Shown: positions 34,113 to 45,495, numbered from the stretch's first letter. The stretch is 64,000 nucleotides of DNA from Lutjanus erythropterus (GCA_020091685.1 CM034600.1:12220219-12284218), one strand, 5' to 3'. Notes: generated by a model from the letters alone, not told the origin. Numbers and translations are program-made.

Positions 34113-35631
34113 GCCATTCCTGTCATTCCCCGGTCTTTAGGAGAGCTTAGTAGAACTTAAACACTTGGGATTAGTTGAGACGTGAAGGATTTTTAACCAA
34201 CAAATAATCCTTTTCTTTTCTGTGTGGCATGATCTCTCTTTCTACTTTCCCGTCTGACAGGAGGGAGAGAAGAAGGAGCCTGGAAAAGGAAGGGCAGAGT
34301 GTGTTAAAAGGGGAGGAAAGAGATAAATGAGACATGCTTTAAATGTTAAAACTGTATTTTAAACCTCCACAGAGTAAAACGTAACACTCCAACACCTTGC
34401 TATATCAATGATAAAAAATAGGTCGGACTATTCACAGTATATTGACTTTTCAGTGAATGCTAGAACACTATTTATATCATTATTGTGTTATTGTTTAGGC
34501 AGGAGGTCTTATTGCATAGATACAGCTTTACAATAAGTTTTTAATATTACCGATAATCAGATACTACCCCCCCAAAAAAACAGTTAAAAGTGAGTACAGC
34601 AGTCCAAATAGATCGGTTGATAAATCGGTTGAAATTCTTTTTAATATATGACCTATGGTTGAAGTGGTTCAGTCACAACTGAAGACTCCCAGTAATACTC
34701 CCACAGAAACAGTCCTGTTTCGATGGCAACGGTCCAGTCGATCTAATCTGGTAACATATTTAGTCCAAAACACGCAATTTCCATTGATAAATACCCAAAA
34801 ACTGCATGAAAAAGCTGGCACAAGTTGTAATTGTCTATATATATGCATGTGTATCTGGAGTTTACACGCAGATAGACACAAAATCTTTAACTGAACAAGG
34901 CTGCTTCAGTTTGGCCTTTTGATTGACTGAGCCAATGGGAGCTTCCATGTCCTGTCAACAGCTCACAATATCAACCCGAGTCTGAGAAGGAAGTGCCTGC
35001 TTCTCTTCTCCAGTGTGAGGACAGAGCCTGTTGGAACAGATTGTGCGGATGACTGGTGCTTCGTATAACCAATGAAATCCTGAAAATGGCAATATGCAGC
35101 TGGAACAGAGAAATTGTGCACATTTAGATAGTTTGCTGTGAGCTGCTTTAAACTGCTTTTCCACCATAGCACTTGTTCTGACACCTCTGGGGTTCTGGGC
35201 TCTCCAAATTGATTTTTTTTTTTGAGAAAATACCTAGATATACCCTTAGAAAAAAAAAAAATATTGTTATCACCTCTGAACTTGGGACCAGGTAAGGCTA
35301 AATTGTGTGGTCCCATTGTGTTTCCAGCTAATAACTCAGTTGACCTTCACTAACAGCAATTCTGACTATTGGGGAAAAAATGTCAGTGTTACTTTTCAAA
35401 AGAGATCAAACCCAAACTCCAAATGGTCCAACAACAGCTTTCAGTTTACCTTGGATACGTGTTTTAGGCTAATTTTACAGGCGTGCAGAGGGATTAATAG
35501 TTTACGGTTGATTTTGAGGTTAGCTAATTTGTGTTTCATGTAGCTTGGGTAAGGCTGCTGTGTCTGCGTGCCAGATTTTTAGCTTGGTTTCTGTCATCAC
35601 TGTCAGGTGTGTTTGTTCTGCCAGGTTACTC

Positions 35632-35635
<4 letters not shown>
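34113..35635. other. No gene seen
   Basis: AT-rich sequence with poly(C)/poly(A) at 34567-34580, poly(T) at 35212-35224 and poly(A) at 35250-35261. The minus frame 34963-35316 (117 codons) has no recognisable family. Confidence 0.45.

Positions 35636-35672
<37 letters not shown>
35636..35672. repeat. (TG)18 dinucleotide microsatellite
   Basis: Uninterrupted 37-bp TG run. Frames crossing it are Cys-Val artefacts. Confidence 0.96.
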
Positions 35673-35675
<3 letters not shown>

Positions 35676-36887
35676 CTTGTGTGTTCACAGCTGTGTTTGC
35701 AGTACCAGGGAAGTGTTGGCAGCGATTTCTACCACGTGGAGGTGAGCCAGCTTGCGGTGTGTGTGCTCTGAGGGCAAGGTAGCATCATGCAGCTTGCCGC
35801 ACCTTATTGAATACACACAGACACACACACACACTCTCCATCACTAGCACACAATGAGTCATTTTCATATACCACCCTAACCATTATTCCTCTCCAGCAC
35901 ATGCCTAAACCCGTAATTCACCTCAGTGTTAACCTTAATTGTGTTTTGGATGGCAAACAAACAACAAACAATTTGGTTAATGCATCTCCCCAATGGCATG
36001 TATAGTAATTTACAAAGTTATGAAGGGTTAAATCATGTTTTTGCAGGTTTGGTGTGACTCCCAATTCATAAAATTACAATGTTTTGATGAAGTAAGATGG
36101 CAAGCTATGAGGTGCTAATTATGTTACATAATCCAGTTTTATGAGAACCAACCAACAACAAAGTAAAAGCACATATTTAAGACATCCTCCTCCTCCTCCT
36201 TCGCTTGTGCCATAGCAAATATAACAGGACCAAAGGAGGAGGTCAGGAGGTTTTCCTTCTCTAAAAAGTTGCTAAATATAGCAAGAAAGTTGCCAAGGTG
36301 ACAACGCTGACTAAATTCCAGGACCCACAGCTTATTTTTTGACATTTTGTTCCCACCCACTGCTTCCTCAAGATTAACATTGGTCTTCATGGAACCCATG
36401 GGAGACTCATCCAAGCACAGTCCTCTACTTGACCTGTCCCCCAGCCCAAAGATTAAAGAGTATGTTATTTAAAAAGTGTGCCACAAAACAGTTCATTTCC
36501 TTTAATTTGCTGAATCAACTAAGTTGCACAAAGAACGCCAAGTGGAGGGCAGGACTGACAGAGTTAGTGAGCTAATGCTTAGCTAATATTAGCTTAACAG
36601 CAAAGTTTGTAAATCAGTGAGGCTGGAATAGGGCCTCACAGTTAGGTATAAAAAGTTTTGTGATTGTGATGTGCGGTACCATTAGAAGAAATGATCAGTT
36701 TTGCATTACAATTTTCATGTTCACTAAACAAAAACTATTAAAATTGTGATCATGTAATATTTATTACTGTAGTACTGCATAGCTGAATACCTCATTGCAA
36801 TGCTGTTTTCTGATACCTGTTTCCTTTTTCAAAATACTGTGATTTGGTTCTGCTTTGGCGATTTGGAGATAGTACTCAGCCATATTG
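35673..36887. other. No gene seen
   Basis: Short (CA)n at 35817-35835 and (TCC)n at about 36185-36200. The minus frame 36139-36414 crosses the TCC run and has no recognisable domain. Confidence 0.45.
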
Positions 36888-36935
36888 CAGTGTTATTGCA
36901 ATTGTGATCAATTGTGCAGTCCTTCACTGGAAACT
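36888..36935. repeat. Terminal fragment of an old repeat
   Basis: TGCAGTGTTATTGCAATTGTGATCAATTGTGCAG is 33 bp of a pattern I recall as the reverse complement of a teleost element beginning 'GGGCTGCACAATT' (described here in parts: TTGCAATTGTGA and CAATTGTGCAG). Only one end is visible. Confidence 0.35.
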
Positions 36936-36974
36936 TACTGTTACATTATGTTTTGTTTACAACTCCAAACAAAG

Positions 36975-37060
36975 TTTAGGACTTGGGCCTTGACTCAGGA
37001 CTTGAGTGCAAAGACATGAGTCTTACTTGTGACTTGCAAAACAATATCTTAGTCCCACCT
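36975..37060. repeat. Terminal fragment of an ACTTG-rich element
   Basis: Repeated GACTTG-type words (AGGACTTGGGCC, GACTCAGGACTTGAG, TGACTTGCAAAACAATA) end at GTCCCACCTG. From memory this is the right end of a common teleost element whose ends read CAGAGGTGGGAC on the other strand. The left end is absent, so the copy is truncated. Confidence 0.5.
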
Positions 37061-37092
37061 GTAACTATTTTGGAAGGCACAGACCAATTATG

Positions 37093-37093
<1 letters not shown>

Positions 37094-37123
<30 letters not shown>
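37094..37123. repeat. (GCT)10 trinucleotide repeat
   Basis: Ten uninterrupted GCT units. The frame 36983-37198 reads them as Ala, but upstream it is made of repeat-derived sequence, so a coding role is unlikely. Confidence 0.95.
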
Positions 37124-37735
37124 ATATGTCATTTTAGACAACATATTTTGTTGTGTAATTTGGGGGACAAAAAATGGATCCATGTGTGCTTAACATAATT
37201 TTTTAGAGATTTCATTCCCCTCAGCATTCGAGTTGTTGCTCAGTATTGGCATGCTTTCAGTGTTTAAAATGATTTTTTTGTTTGTTTTGGTGGAACAATT
37301 GCCCATGAAACAGAATCGCATTGATCGAGTAACAGGAAAGAAAATCTGATTGGCAGTTGATACCAGCGTAGCATTTGTATAAAGCAGCTGTGTACAACTT
37401 TTCTTGGCTGAGATTCTTTGGCTGAGTCTGATCATAATCTTAGTGCTCACAGTGCGAATTGTTATTATAACCCGTCACACTTAACCCTTTACACGTCCCC
37501 CCTTAATATTAGTGGTTAGATTAGTCATCAAACATAGTTAATGTAGAACGTACACAGGTTGAACAACAGAGTTGAGAATCCCCTGAAGTGAAGCACATTG
37601 TGATCGCACATCAAGGCGGAGGGATATCGTGGTTAGATTACTAATCCCAGCCCCATTATGCACTTAATCTCTCCTCTTTGCATCTCATCATGGATCAACT
37701 CCCTCACACACGTTTCCTAACAGCCTGTCCATCAC
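37124..37735. other. No gene seen
   Basis: AT-rich sequence that becomes more balanced in base composition towards the X-box pair. The minus frame 37190-37450 has no recognisable domain. Confidence 0.5.
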
Positions 37736-37796
37736 CGCCTGTCAGTTACCGTGGCAACATTGTCAGCGCCTGTCAGTCACCGTGGCGACACTTCAG
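37736..37796. promoter_or_regulatory. Tandem RFX X-box-like palindromes
   Basis: Two consecutive copies of a 30-31-bp unit beginning CGCCTGTCAG. The first contains GTTACCGTGGCAAC (37745-37758), a full match to the RFX X-box palindrome GTNRCC-N2-RGYAAC. The second contains GTCACCGTGGCGAC (37776-37789), one mismatch in the right half. Centres lie 31 bp apart, about three helical turns, so two RFX dimers would sit on the same face. RFX factors drive ciliary and some neuronal and immune genes. The tandem duplication of a site-bearing unit is seen directly; binding is inference. A third GTCACC half-site lies at 37812-37817. Confidence 0.5.
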
Positions 37797-37899
37797 TTGA
37801 CTTGGTTAGGTCACCGCTGTCCCGTCAGTCACTGCTGTTTGCTCAGTCATGGGGATCAGACTAAGTGTTTACAGGCCCCTCGGGGTCAGAGAGAGACCA

Positions 37900-37920
37900 T
37901 GACCTTTGACCTTTGACCTT
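37900..37920 (-). promoter_or_regulatory. Triple DR1 nuclear-receptor motif
   Basis: Three perfect TGACCT half-sites (AGGTCA on the minus strand), each separated by one T, give two overlapping perfect DR1 elements. DR1 of AGGTCA is the preferred site of RXR-PPAR, HNF4 and COUP-TF type receptors. It could also be read as a small (TGACCTT)3 tandem repeat. It lies about 110 bp after the X-box pair. Confidence 0.45.
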
Positions 37921-38699
37921 GTGCACCCAAGATGTTTTAAGGGTGTCTCTGTGTTTGTGGTTTTCCTTTTGTCTGTTTACCTGCCTTCATCTGTCTGCTG
38001 TGTTTCCGGGCAGGTTGGTCCATTTGAATGTTTTCACAGGGATTTTTTTTTTTCATAATTATACACCAATTCTGAGTCACTACAGCTGAACTTGGCCTTT
38101 GTTAGCATCAAAAAGCATTTTAAAGTTCTTACAAAGACACGGGTATGTCTTCACAGCCACTTCAAATGACATGTGAGACGTTTGTGTACTTGGCAGCGAA
38201 CTTAAATCCTTTTTTGTTCTCCTCATTCGTCTCTACATGACTTGCTTGTGGTTACTGTTACACGTGTCAACTTGTCAGTTTTATGAATGGGATATTTAAC
38301 ATTGTGTATATTTTTATAATGTAGGGGTGAATGAGCGTGCAAGTCTGTGTGTGCATGTGTGTGTATGTGTGTGCTTTCCAGAACATAACCGGTCCATGAT
38401 GGCTGTTAGCTAACAGACAGGCCCTGACAGCAGCAGCCTGCAGGTACCCTCTGGACACGTCTCCCCGTCTCTCTTGGTTCTGAGGTTTAAAACAACAGTT
38501 TGATTGTCTGAGCTGTTCAGTGAATGAAACTTCAACACTTTTTTATGAATGAGATTGTTATTCTTTAACAGAGCAGTTATGCCACAAGCTTCATGTGAAC
38601 TGTAGCACATCAGAAAAGCTGCACACATAACAACTGCCAACACTGTATTTTTGGCTCATCATTTTAGTTTAGTTTTCTCACAAATTACAAAAAAAGTAT
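37921..38699. other. No gene seen
   Basis: T-rich and TG-rich segments (38340-38372); the minus frames at 38267-38643 have no recognisable family. Confidence 0.5.
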
Positions 38700-38745
38700 A
38701 CATTACATTTTTTGGCTGGCGCTTTTATCAAAAGCGATTTAAATG
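38700..38745. repeat. Short interspersed repeat fragment
   Basis: ACATTACATTTTTTGGCTGG followed by CGCTTTTATCAAAAGCGATT is a diverged match to a ubiquitous teleost repeat motif that I recall as 'TTGGCTGACGCTTTTATCC'. It abuts the repeat copy that starts at 38751. Confidence 0.5.
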
Positions 38746-38750
38746 TTCAG

Positions 38751-39001
38751 TATGTAAGTTCTGCCACTCGGGGTCTCTCTCACATTGAAACGATAACAAA
38801 AGACGTAGTTTGATGACATCGTGAAGTAGCGTGGGATCATGGGAGTTGTTATATTGACATGACTCATGTTCATGGTCGAGGTAAAATTATAGTTTTATTC
38901 ACTCTGAAGTTTCTGATATATTCCATGTTTTCCTGGAGGTTATAACAACTACCAGCAGCTAACAGGAAATATACTATTACCTTGAATAAATCACAGATTT
39001 C
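38751..39001 (+). repeat. Interspersed repeat, copy A (two-module)
   Basis: Module 1 runs from GTAAGTTCTGCCACTCGGGG to TGGGATCATGGGAGTTGTT. Module 2 runs from GTTTTATTCACTCTGAAG to TTACCTTGAATAAATCACAG. Module 1 aligns almost base for base with 49641-49741 (copy C); module 2 aligns with 45355-45495 (copy B). Recognised from memory as a widespread percomorph repeat. The minus frame 38870-39205 overlaps module 2 and is not a gene. Confidence 0.7.
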
Positions 39002-40275
39002 TCTGTGTTTGAACTTATTGGAAACATTTTGGATGATAACTGATAATAAGATTAAGTGTCCATGTAAATATATCCATGTTAGTGGCTCTGTGAGGCTAAA
39101 TGTATTCTTGCTAATATCCTCATGATGACGGTTAATAAACTCATTTGCCAATGGGAATATAACTGGTTTATGACCAAATAGCAGCAAAACATAAGCACTG
39201 GACAAATTAAAATTTAATTTAGTGATGGTGCTAGATGAAAAGTTGCAGGATCGTCAAAGTTATTACAGTTCACTCTGTGGGACACATGAACATCTGTACT
39301 GTATTTCATCACAATCTTTGCTCCCATGAATATCTGTTCCAAATCTGTCCACCTCAGGATGTAGGGAGAAAAGTCAGATAGACAGATTAGGAGGTAAAAT
39401 TAGGGGTAAAATAATCATAAAATTACATTGCACCAATTGTGCAGCTCTCTCATTTCCTCTTTTTATTTTCTGATACGGGAACCTTTTCTGCGGTTTCTTT
39501 GCCTCCAGAGGATCATCTTTACTGTAAACATCAGAGCAGGGAAAATATGTATCCAATGTGTGGGAAACAAAAATGTGTGTGAGAATGAGTTTAATCCAAA
39601 CTAGTCTACTCCTTTATATACTTACAGGTCATTTTTGGCAAATATTTGCAAATGAAGTTGTTGCTGTACAAGATAACTGCCATTTTAGTCTTACAACTAA
39701 CGCCAACAAAAAGTTTTTATTGTTCAAATGTGAACCTAATTTTGATATCTCCTCTTTGTCTAATCTTCTGTTTTTTCCTTCTTGTCACTGTATCTTATAT
39801 TGTATTCATTTTGCCCTCCATTTCCAACTGTTTGTCAGAAGTAGTAAGGAAAAACAATTCTATTTTAATCACCCTTTGTTTTACCTGCATGTCCCACATG
39901 AGGAAGAATAAACCACAAAACCCCACATGGAGAGCAAGAGATATATAAGAGAGAAGCAGAAATTGGTGGAAAAGAGGTACGAGTGTTGTTCTGTAAGAGA
40001 GCTAAAAAAAACAAAGACTTAACACTGCATCTGAGTGATGTGAATATTTGAATGTAATGCTAATGTATCTGTTTTCTTTTCATCATGTTTTACCTATTTA
40101 TAAAGTGTGGGTCATTTCAGTGGGTCATACACTTGTGTACAATATGTGTGCTTCACATGCTGTCTTTGTGTTTGCAGAATAAACATGATATCAGGCCCTG
40201 AGGGTGCAGAGGCAGGCTTGTGCAGATCTCTTTCTTTACTGCCCTGCTCATCTCATCTCTCTGACCCCTCACCCT
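39002..40275. other. No gene seen
   Basis: AT-rich sequence. The frame 39558-39911 (117 codons) is hydrophobic with no recognisable domain. An acceptor-like TTTGTGTTTGCAG ends at 40177, but no donor or clean frame follows. Confidence 0.45.
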
Positions 40276-40294
40276 TAACCTTTGACCTTTAACC
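40276..40294 (-). promoter_or_regulatory. DR1-like nuclear-receptor motif
   Basis: TAACCTTTGACCTTTAACC has one perfect TGACCT flanked by two TAACCT half-sites at one-base spacing, so it is a weaker version of the 37900-37920 motif. It lies about 270 bp before the candidate signal-peptide exon. Regulatory role is inference. Confidence 0.25.
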
Positions 40295-40562
40295 TCTCAT
40301 CATATACACTGACAGCAAAACAACAGGTTATCCTTAGAGACTACAGATTAGTTAACAAACAGCATGGCAGATTATTTTCAGCTTTTTCCTATTTATATAC
40401 TGTACATAAAGCTGCACCCAACATTTTCTACAACATATAAACTGTATATATTTTAGAAAGGCATCAGGATCATTTAATGTGTTTGATGTGTATAATATGG
40501 ACGCTGCTGGGTGACTCAGAGTCATGTGCTGTAGATGTCCTAAAAACTGTTTTTCCCCCCAG

Positions 40563-40718
40563 TTCCCCATCTCCCCCACACACCCACGCTCTGGGGTCCA
40601 CGTGAGGTGAGTTTCGACTGTGCTGCCCGGGGCAGGATGAGCTCACAGGTAACTTCACCCCACTCCTTCCTCCTCCTTCTCCTCTTCCTGTCGGCCAAAC
40701 AGGTCTCTACCTGTCCAG
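40563..40718 (+). CDS. Candidate first coding exon encoding a signal peptide
   Basis: A strong acceptor (AAAAACTGTTTTTCCCCCCAG, the last base at 40562) opens a 156-nt stretch closed by a consensus donor CCAG/GTGAGC. The ATG at 40637 has A at -3 and G at +4 is replaced by A. The frame from there reads MSSQVTSPHS, then FLLLLLFLSA, then KQVSTCP, ending in phase 1. That is the form of a cleavable signal peptide: short polar start, eight-residue Leu/Phe core, small residues (LSA) at the likely cleavage site. The frame is also open 5' of the ATG, and the first part would be 5' UTR. A second donor-like GAG/GTGAGT at 40607 lies inside. No partner exon was identified, so the family is unknown. The coding reading is inference. 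Confidence 0.33.
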
Positions 40719-40926
40719 GTGAGCCAATAGCCCCGTCACTCCTACAACCAGCATTATTTGTTTTTCCCCCATTTTTAGTACTCTGATGAGGAATGTGAAT
40801 CATTGAATTAATATCTAAAATATTTTTTATAATACACTGTACAGTATTTAATAAACAATATTTTAGATTGATAAAACAGTCAGATAGATAGATTTTGGCT
40901 TTTACAGGCTATTACGGTTATTGCAA

Positions 40927-41005
40927 AAGTGTCAAACTCATTTTAATTCATGAGCCAAAGTTCAGTTCAATCTCAAGTGGGCCAGACCATTACGCATAAT
41001 AACCT
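40927..41005 (+). repeat. Left end of a common hAT-like repeat, truncated
   Basis: AAGTGTCAAACTCATTTTAA and CAATCTCAAGTGGGCC followed by ATAATAACC match from memory the left end of an abundant element whose start reads 'GGGGTGTCAAACTCATTTT'. The characteristic right end is not found downstream, so the copy is truncated or decayed. Confidence 0.6.
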
Positions 41006-43078
41006 TAACACCTTAAAAGAAGCTGATGATCAGCCTGAGGTGTCTTAGAAAAATAAGGACAATTTGCCTGAATGTGGAAAAACTGAGACCTTGTTCAGTC
41101 TACTGTCATTAGATGTGTATTACAACACAGACATCACAGTAAAGATACCAATACACACAACATTTGTGATTTGGGATTGAACAACAAGATCGTATTTTAT
41201 GTCTTTATGATTAAAAAAAAACTTGTCAAAATCTATAAATTCTTTTAATTTTTCAGACGATTCCACTCCTGTGTAGTAGAGCTGCATCACCACACAACAC
41301 CAATGAAAGAGGAAAGTAACGAGGACAAATGTGAAGTTATCCTCTGCATTACAATATAATTTAAACACAAATTATCAATACACTATAAATAGAAAACACT
41401 GACTGCAAAGAGGTATGTTGTTTTTAGCACCTAAACAGAAACCAAAATCAGTAGTAAGAAGGTTTGTCTCTTGCTTTCATAATTTACAGTTTCTACATTT
41501 TCATGTATGTGAAACATTGGCAGAGAAAAAGAGAATACAGTAAATGTGTCTTAAGAACTTATATTTAAATACATGATGATGACAAATCCGTAGCTGTTAG
41601 TATATAAGAGTTCCTGACTGTACCTACACAAGAAAAACAGACTTCACTGATGAAAAATAATTGTTTTTCCAACACACGTTACTGTCATAATTCATCCTCG
41701 GCGATGCTGTGTTTACAATCTTTGTATTCATGCAGTAGTGACTCCATTAAGTTATTACATTTCAAACCCAGAGGCCAGATCAGTCTGCTTTTGCAATCTG
41801 AGGACCAGCCTCCTGTTAGAATTTCCAACCTTTCCTTTAAAGTTCTCCACACTAAAGGTTGGTTTCCTAATTTCAGTGATTGGCATGTGGCCTGAATACA
41901 GTGTAAAAGGATCTGTTTTCCTTTGGTGCTGGAAGCAGTATGGAGGCTTTTTCCCAGATTATATTTCTAATTCTTTTGTTTCACAATAGTTGTAAATGTG
42001 ACATTGAAGATTTGTTTGATGATTGGCATGTGGCCTAAATCAAGTGTAAATGGATCCTCGCTCTGCCTAAACTACCTGTGCTGTTAAGTGCCTGTGACAA
42101 AAAAAAGTATCATAAATCTTTTTGGTTTGTTTCGCTGCTTCTTTTCTGAGGTGCTGTCTTTCACACGTGCTTAAACTTCATCCTCAGACGTATCAGTAAC
42201 ACGCTGCAGGGGAAAACCCTTCTGCCCTCAGTGATGGTTGCCTCTAATGTTAGTGATGAATGTTTGTTGCAAATGCTCTGCTGCAATATCAGTCTTTAAA
42301 TAATGACTTAGTAAAATGGAATTTGACAATATTAAGACATAAAACAGTAGTGCAGCTTTTTCCAAATGGACAAGATGTTACACGGTGGTCCCACCACTAG
42401 CTGAGCAGACAGCAGGCCCCTTCTCCCTGCAATAACGGCTGGATGCTGTAATTCAGAAAGGTGGAAAATAGAAAGTAGGACAAAGATAAAATCTTGTAAA
42501 AACAGCACAGCTTGGGATTACTTGGATGTGGAAAATGAAAATAAGGTTATACTTAGCTTGTGTCAAGATAATCTAGCCTATAACCACTCAGCACAGACAT
42601 GTGGACGTTAACCTGCAGGGAGAGACTGCTGGCTGCTGATGGAGCACTGGTAACAGCCACACTGTCTGACAGCTAACGCTAAATGCTGTGGTCCTGCTTG
42701 ATCTGAAAAGATAACGCATTCAGTGAGGTGCTGTTGTTTTGTTTTTTTTGTTTTTTTTAAATAGCATAATGTGAAATGTTCATAACACATGTTGCCTGAT
42801 ATTTCAGTGACATTTAAAATCCACTTTGGTTTTCAAAAAATTGTGTGATTAATGATTTTAAATGTCTTTTAATACATGGACATACAGGACAATTGTTTAC
42901 CTCTCCAAGTGTACTCAATTTGGACTGTTTTAACGGTTTCTTACTTGTCTAAATTCAAATTTCCATTTAATCCGCAGGGAAATTCCTAATATATGCACAA
43001 TATTCACATGCCGATATGTACACTGGCAGTAAGCTGGATTTTATCCCTTGTCTCTGGCAGGATTGCAATGACCAATAA

Positions 43079-43080
<2 letters not shown>
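41006..43080. other. No gene seen over about 2 kb
   Basis: AT-rich. The phrase TTGGCATGTGGCCT occurs twice (41879 and 42022) inside related text GTGTAAA-GGATC, a short direct repeat about 143 bp apart. Frames of 81-83 codons at 41650-41989 are not recognisable. Confidence 0.45.

Positions 43081-43143
<63 letters not shown>
43081..43143. repeat. (TAA)21 trinucleotide microsatellite
   Basis: Uninterrupted 63-bp TAA run. The minus frame 42967-43167 reads it as poly-Leu and is an artefact. ACCAAT occurs on both sides (43071-43076 and 43143-43148). Confidence 0.97.
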
Positions 43144-43144
<1 letters not shown>

Positions 43145-44548
43145 CAATGTACTTTGTTAAATTCCACTACAGGTCTTAATGCAAAATCTTATTCAATAAC
43201 CTGCGTACATTATGTGGAATAACACACTGTAGCTTCAACGCAATTAGTAACTTGATGCTGCTTATTAGCAGTGGTGTGACAGATCGTGTATCCAGTAATG
43301 TTCTGTCTATCAGTAATGTTATGTGAAGTTACTGGGTCATTGAAGAAACAGATTTCTGAACTGAATTCATCCACAATCCAGTGGGAATTATATGATGTGA
43401 GTGGCAACAAAACAGCTGGAAAAAACTGCAAAAAGCTATAGCCTAGCATACATTTTTAAATGTAAACTAATGTGACATTTAAGTGCTGTGAATGTAATTT
43501 TAAAAGTAATATAAAAATAACATCAACACTTGAAACATTGAAAAAATGTGAACCTTTCCTTTAACAAAAACATAACCCTAAACCTGCTATAGCAATTTTT
43601 CAAAAGTGACTGACTGACTACTTTTTTTGTGATGTGAGGAGCAGGACAAAAACAGTGACAAGTTCACGATCTCTAAATCTTCACCCAGAGTATCATCTGC
43701 TCAGCTTTGGCCTACGTGTAGGTTTTTTCTTCATCTTTCACCTCTAAAAATCAAACAGCAGCAACAGTCTTTTTTTTCTGCTGTGATATTTTCAGTGTGA
43801 GAGCACCACTAAATGTTCCTGGCTGCTAACAGATTTTAAAGTGAATGTACCCGCTCCACCCCTGTTATCAATCATGTTCTCCCTTCTCCATCACGGGGAG
43901 ATTTACAGTCCTGTCAGTGCTGAAAGGTTTATGGAGCCTCGTGGCTCAGCCCTGTTCGTTCCATGATGAAATAAGCTGGATGAGTAAGAGGATGTATCTG
44001 AACTGTTACACAAGTAGAAGCCTGCAGCTTTCAGTGCACGGCTGGAATGTAAGATGTGATGAATTACAGTACAATAATGGTTAATGAATTCAGTGACAAT
44101 TCAAGATGGTTTTAGTAGTGAATACTTGATGGGTATTTTGGTGTGTGTGTGTTCTCTCCAGTTTCTCCCTAAAACCCGCTGTCTGCCTGTATTTTCCTGT
44201 CCTTTTTATTACACTGTATATAAAATATATGTATATACACAGCACATACATACGAAATGTATGCCATGAAACTGTAGTGAATAGCCTCGGGGTAAGCAGA
44301 GAGAAGCAGGAGAGGTGGGAGCAGAGGGAGAGGAGAAAATAAGATGAAACAGGAAAATAAATTAGTTTTAATGTCAGAGTGGAAGAGCTATGGATCAAAT
44401 GCTTCGTAGATGAGAGTCACCTTAAACTCAGATGCGATCAAACTTGATCAAGTTGAGAGTGAGGGCTAATTTTTTTCCTCTGTTGCTGCATGGATGAATA
44501 GAGTGATGTGGCTCCTCCTTGGGCTCTGCTGTTTAAGAGCACAGTCTG
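43144..44548. other. No gene seen
   Basis: AT-rich sequence with a short TA-rich run at 44216-44236. Frames on both strands near 43845-44398 show no recognisable domain. Confidence 0.45.
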
Positions 44549-45279
44549 TCATTTCTGCCTCTAGGGGTCTCTAAATCAAAACAGTAGGCTTATTCAAGAT
44601 GAGCTACGCCTCGCCTCGCGGTGGTAGCGAAAAGCTGCACTGAAGTCGGACAGTTTCCAGCAGACTTCAAAGAATATACAGGAAGTGACACGAACATCCT
44701 GTTAGATCACCTGTAGGCTACCTGTAGTCTGCAGAGCACATTCATAGCTGAAGAAATAAAGTGTGTTCTTGATCACTGATTGAAGCTGGAATAGAAAGAG
44801 ATCCCCCTTCTGATATATGATCCTCTCTTCTTTAATCTGCCTGTAAGGAACTTTGTAACTGTTCTTTTGATAAGTCTTATATATATCCTTTATGATTGTT
44901 AGCCACAAAATATCTGATTGTTAACAGATTAAAACTTCATTGCTCAACAGAAGACTGATTCATCCGACGTTAAATATTACAGTTACACAGAAAATTAGTA
45001 ATTTATACAACATGTGGTGTTTGTTTGTTGTCAAAGTTAAGAGCCAATCAGAGCCTGTCAGCTCATTGATCAGGTGACAGCTAGGCGTTTCAAGTTGGTG
45101 GAGAGCAATTGGCTCTGAAAACTGCGGCTGCCTCGATCTTGTGAGGTTGTCAAGTTGGAAATAAATCTGACTAGCATGCACTGTGCTGTGATTGGCAGTG
45201 ATTAATTCTGCACAGACCTGGCGCATCTTGAATGCACCCAAAAACAAGAGATGGACTCTGGTGGTTGTTTGTCAATGAG
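44549..45279. repeat. Probable repeat-derived segment between copy B modules
   Basis: It begins with TTCTGCCTCTAGGGGTCTCT followed by AAATCAAAACAG, which matches the start of module 1 in copies A and C in the same orientation. About 700 bp later module 1's other end appears inverted (45280-45327). Between them are several CCAAT-type words (GCCAATCAGAGC, CAATTGGCTC, TGATTGGCAG). The whole may be an element inserted into, or inverted within, copy B. Boundaries are uncertain; the minus frame 44960-45247 is not recognisable. Confidence 0.35.
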
Positions 45280-45495
45280 GACAACAACTCCCATAATCCC
45301 ATGCTACTTCACAACATCATCAGTGCAGATGAAAATGTGACGTGACCCAAACAGAAGTTTTATTCATGTTACGTTTAGTCACATTTGTCAACTTCTGTCC
45401 TTCTTCTTGATGAATCATATGTAATTGTGTTTTCTCAGATATTACAGCAACTAGCAACGAAATGAAAAGCAGCATTACCTTGAATATTACAGATT
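45280..45495. repeat. Interspersed repeat, copy B (rearranged)
   Basis: 45280-45327 (GGACAACAACTCCCATAATC onward to CATCATCAGTGCAG) is the reverse complement of the end of module 1 seen in copies A and C. 45355-45495, from AGTTTTATTCATGTTACG to TTACCTTGAATATTACAGA, matches module 2 in the same orientation as copies A and C. The two modules therefore point opposite ways here. Confidence 0.6.

Noticed and set aside
36983..37198. Frame with a poly-alanine run from (GCT)10
   Set aside because: Its upstream half is repeat-derived sequence and there is no splice or domain support.
42967..43167. Poly-leucine minus-strand frame resembling a membrane segment
   Set aside because: Translation of the (TAA)21 tract.
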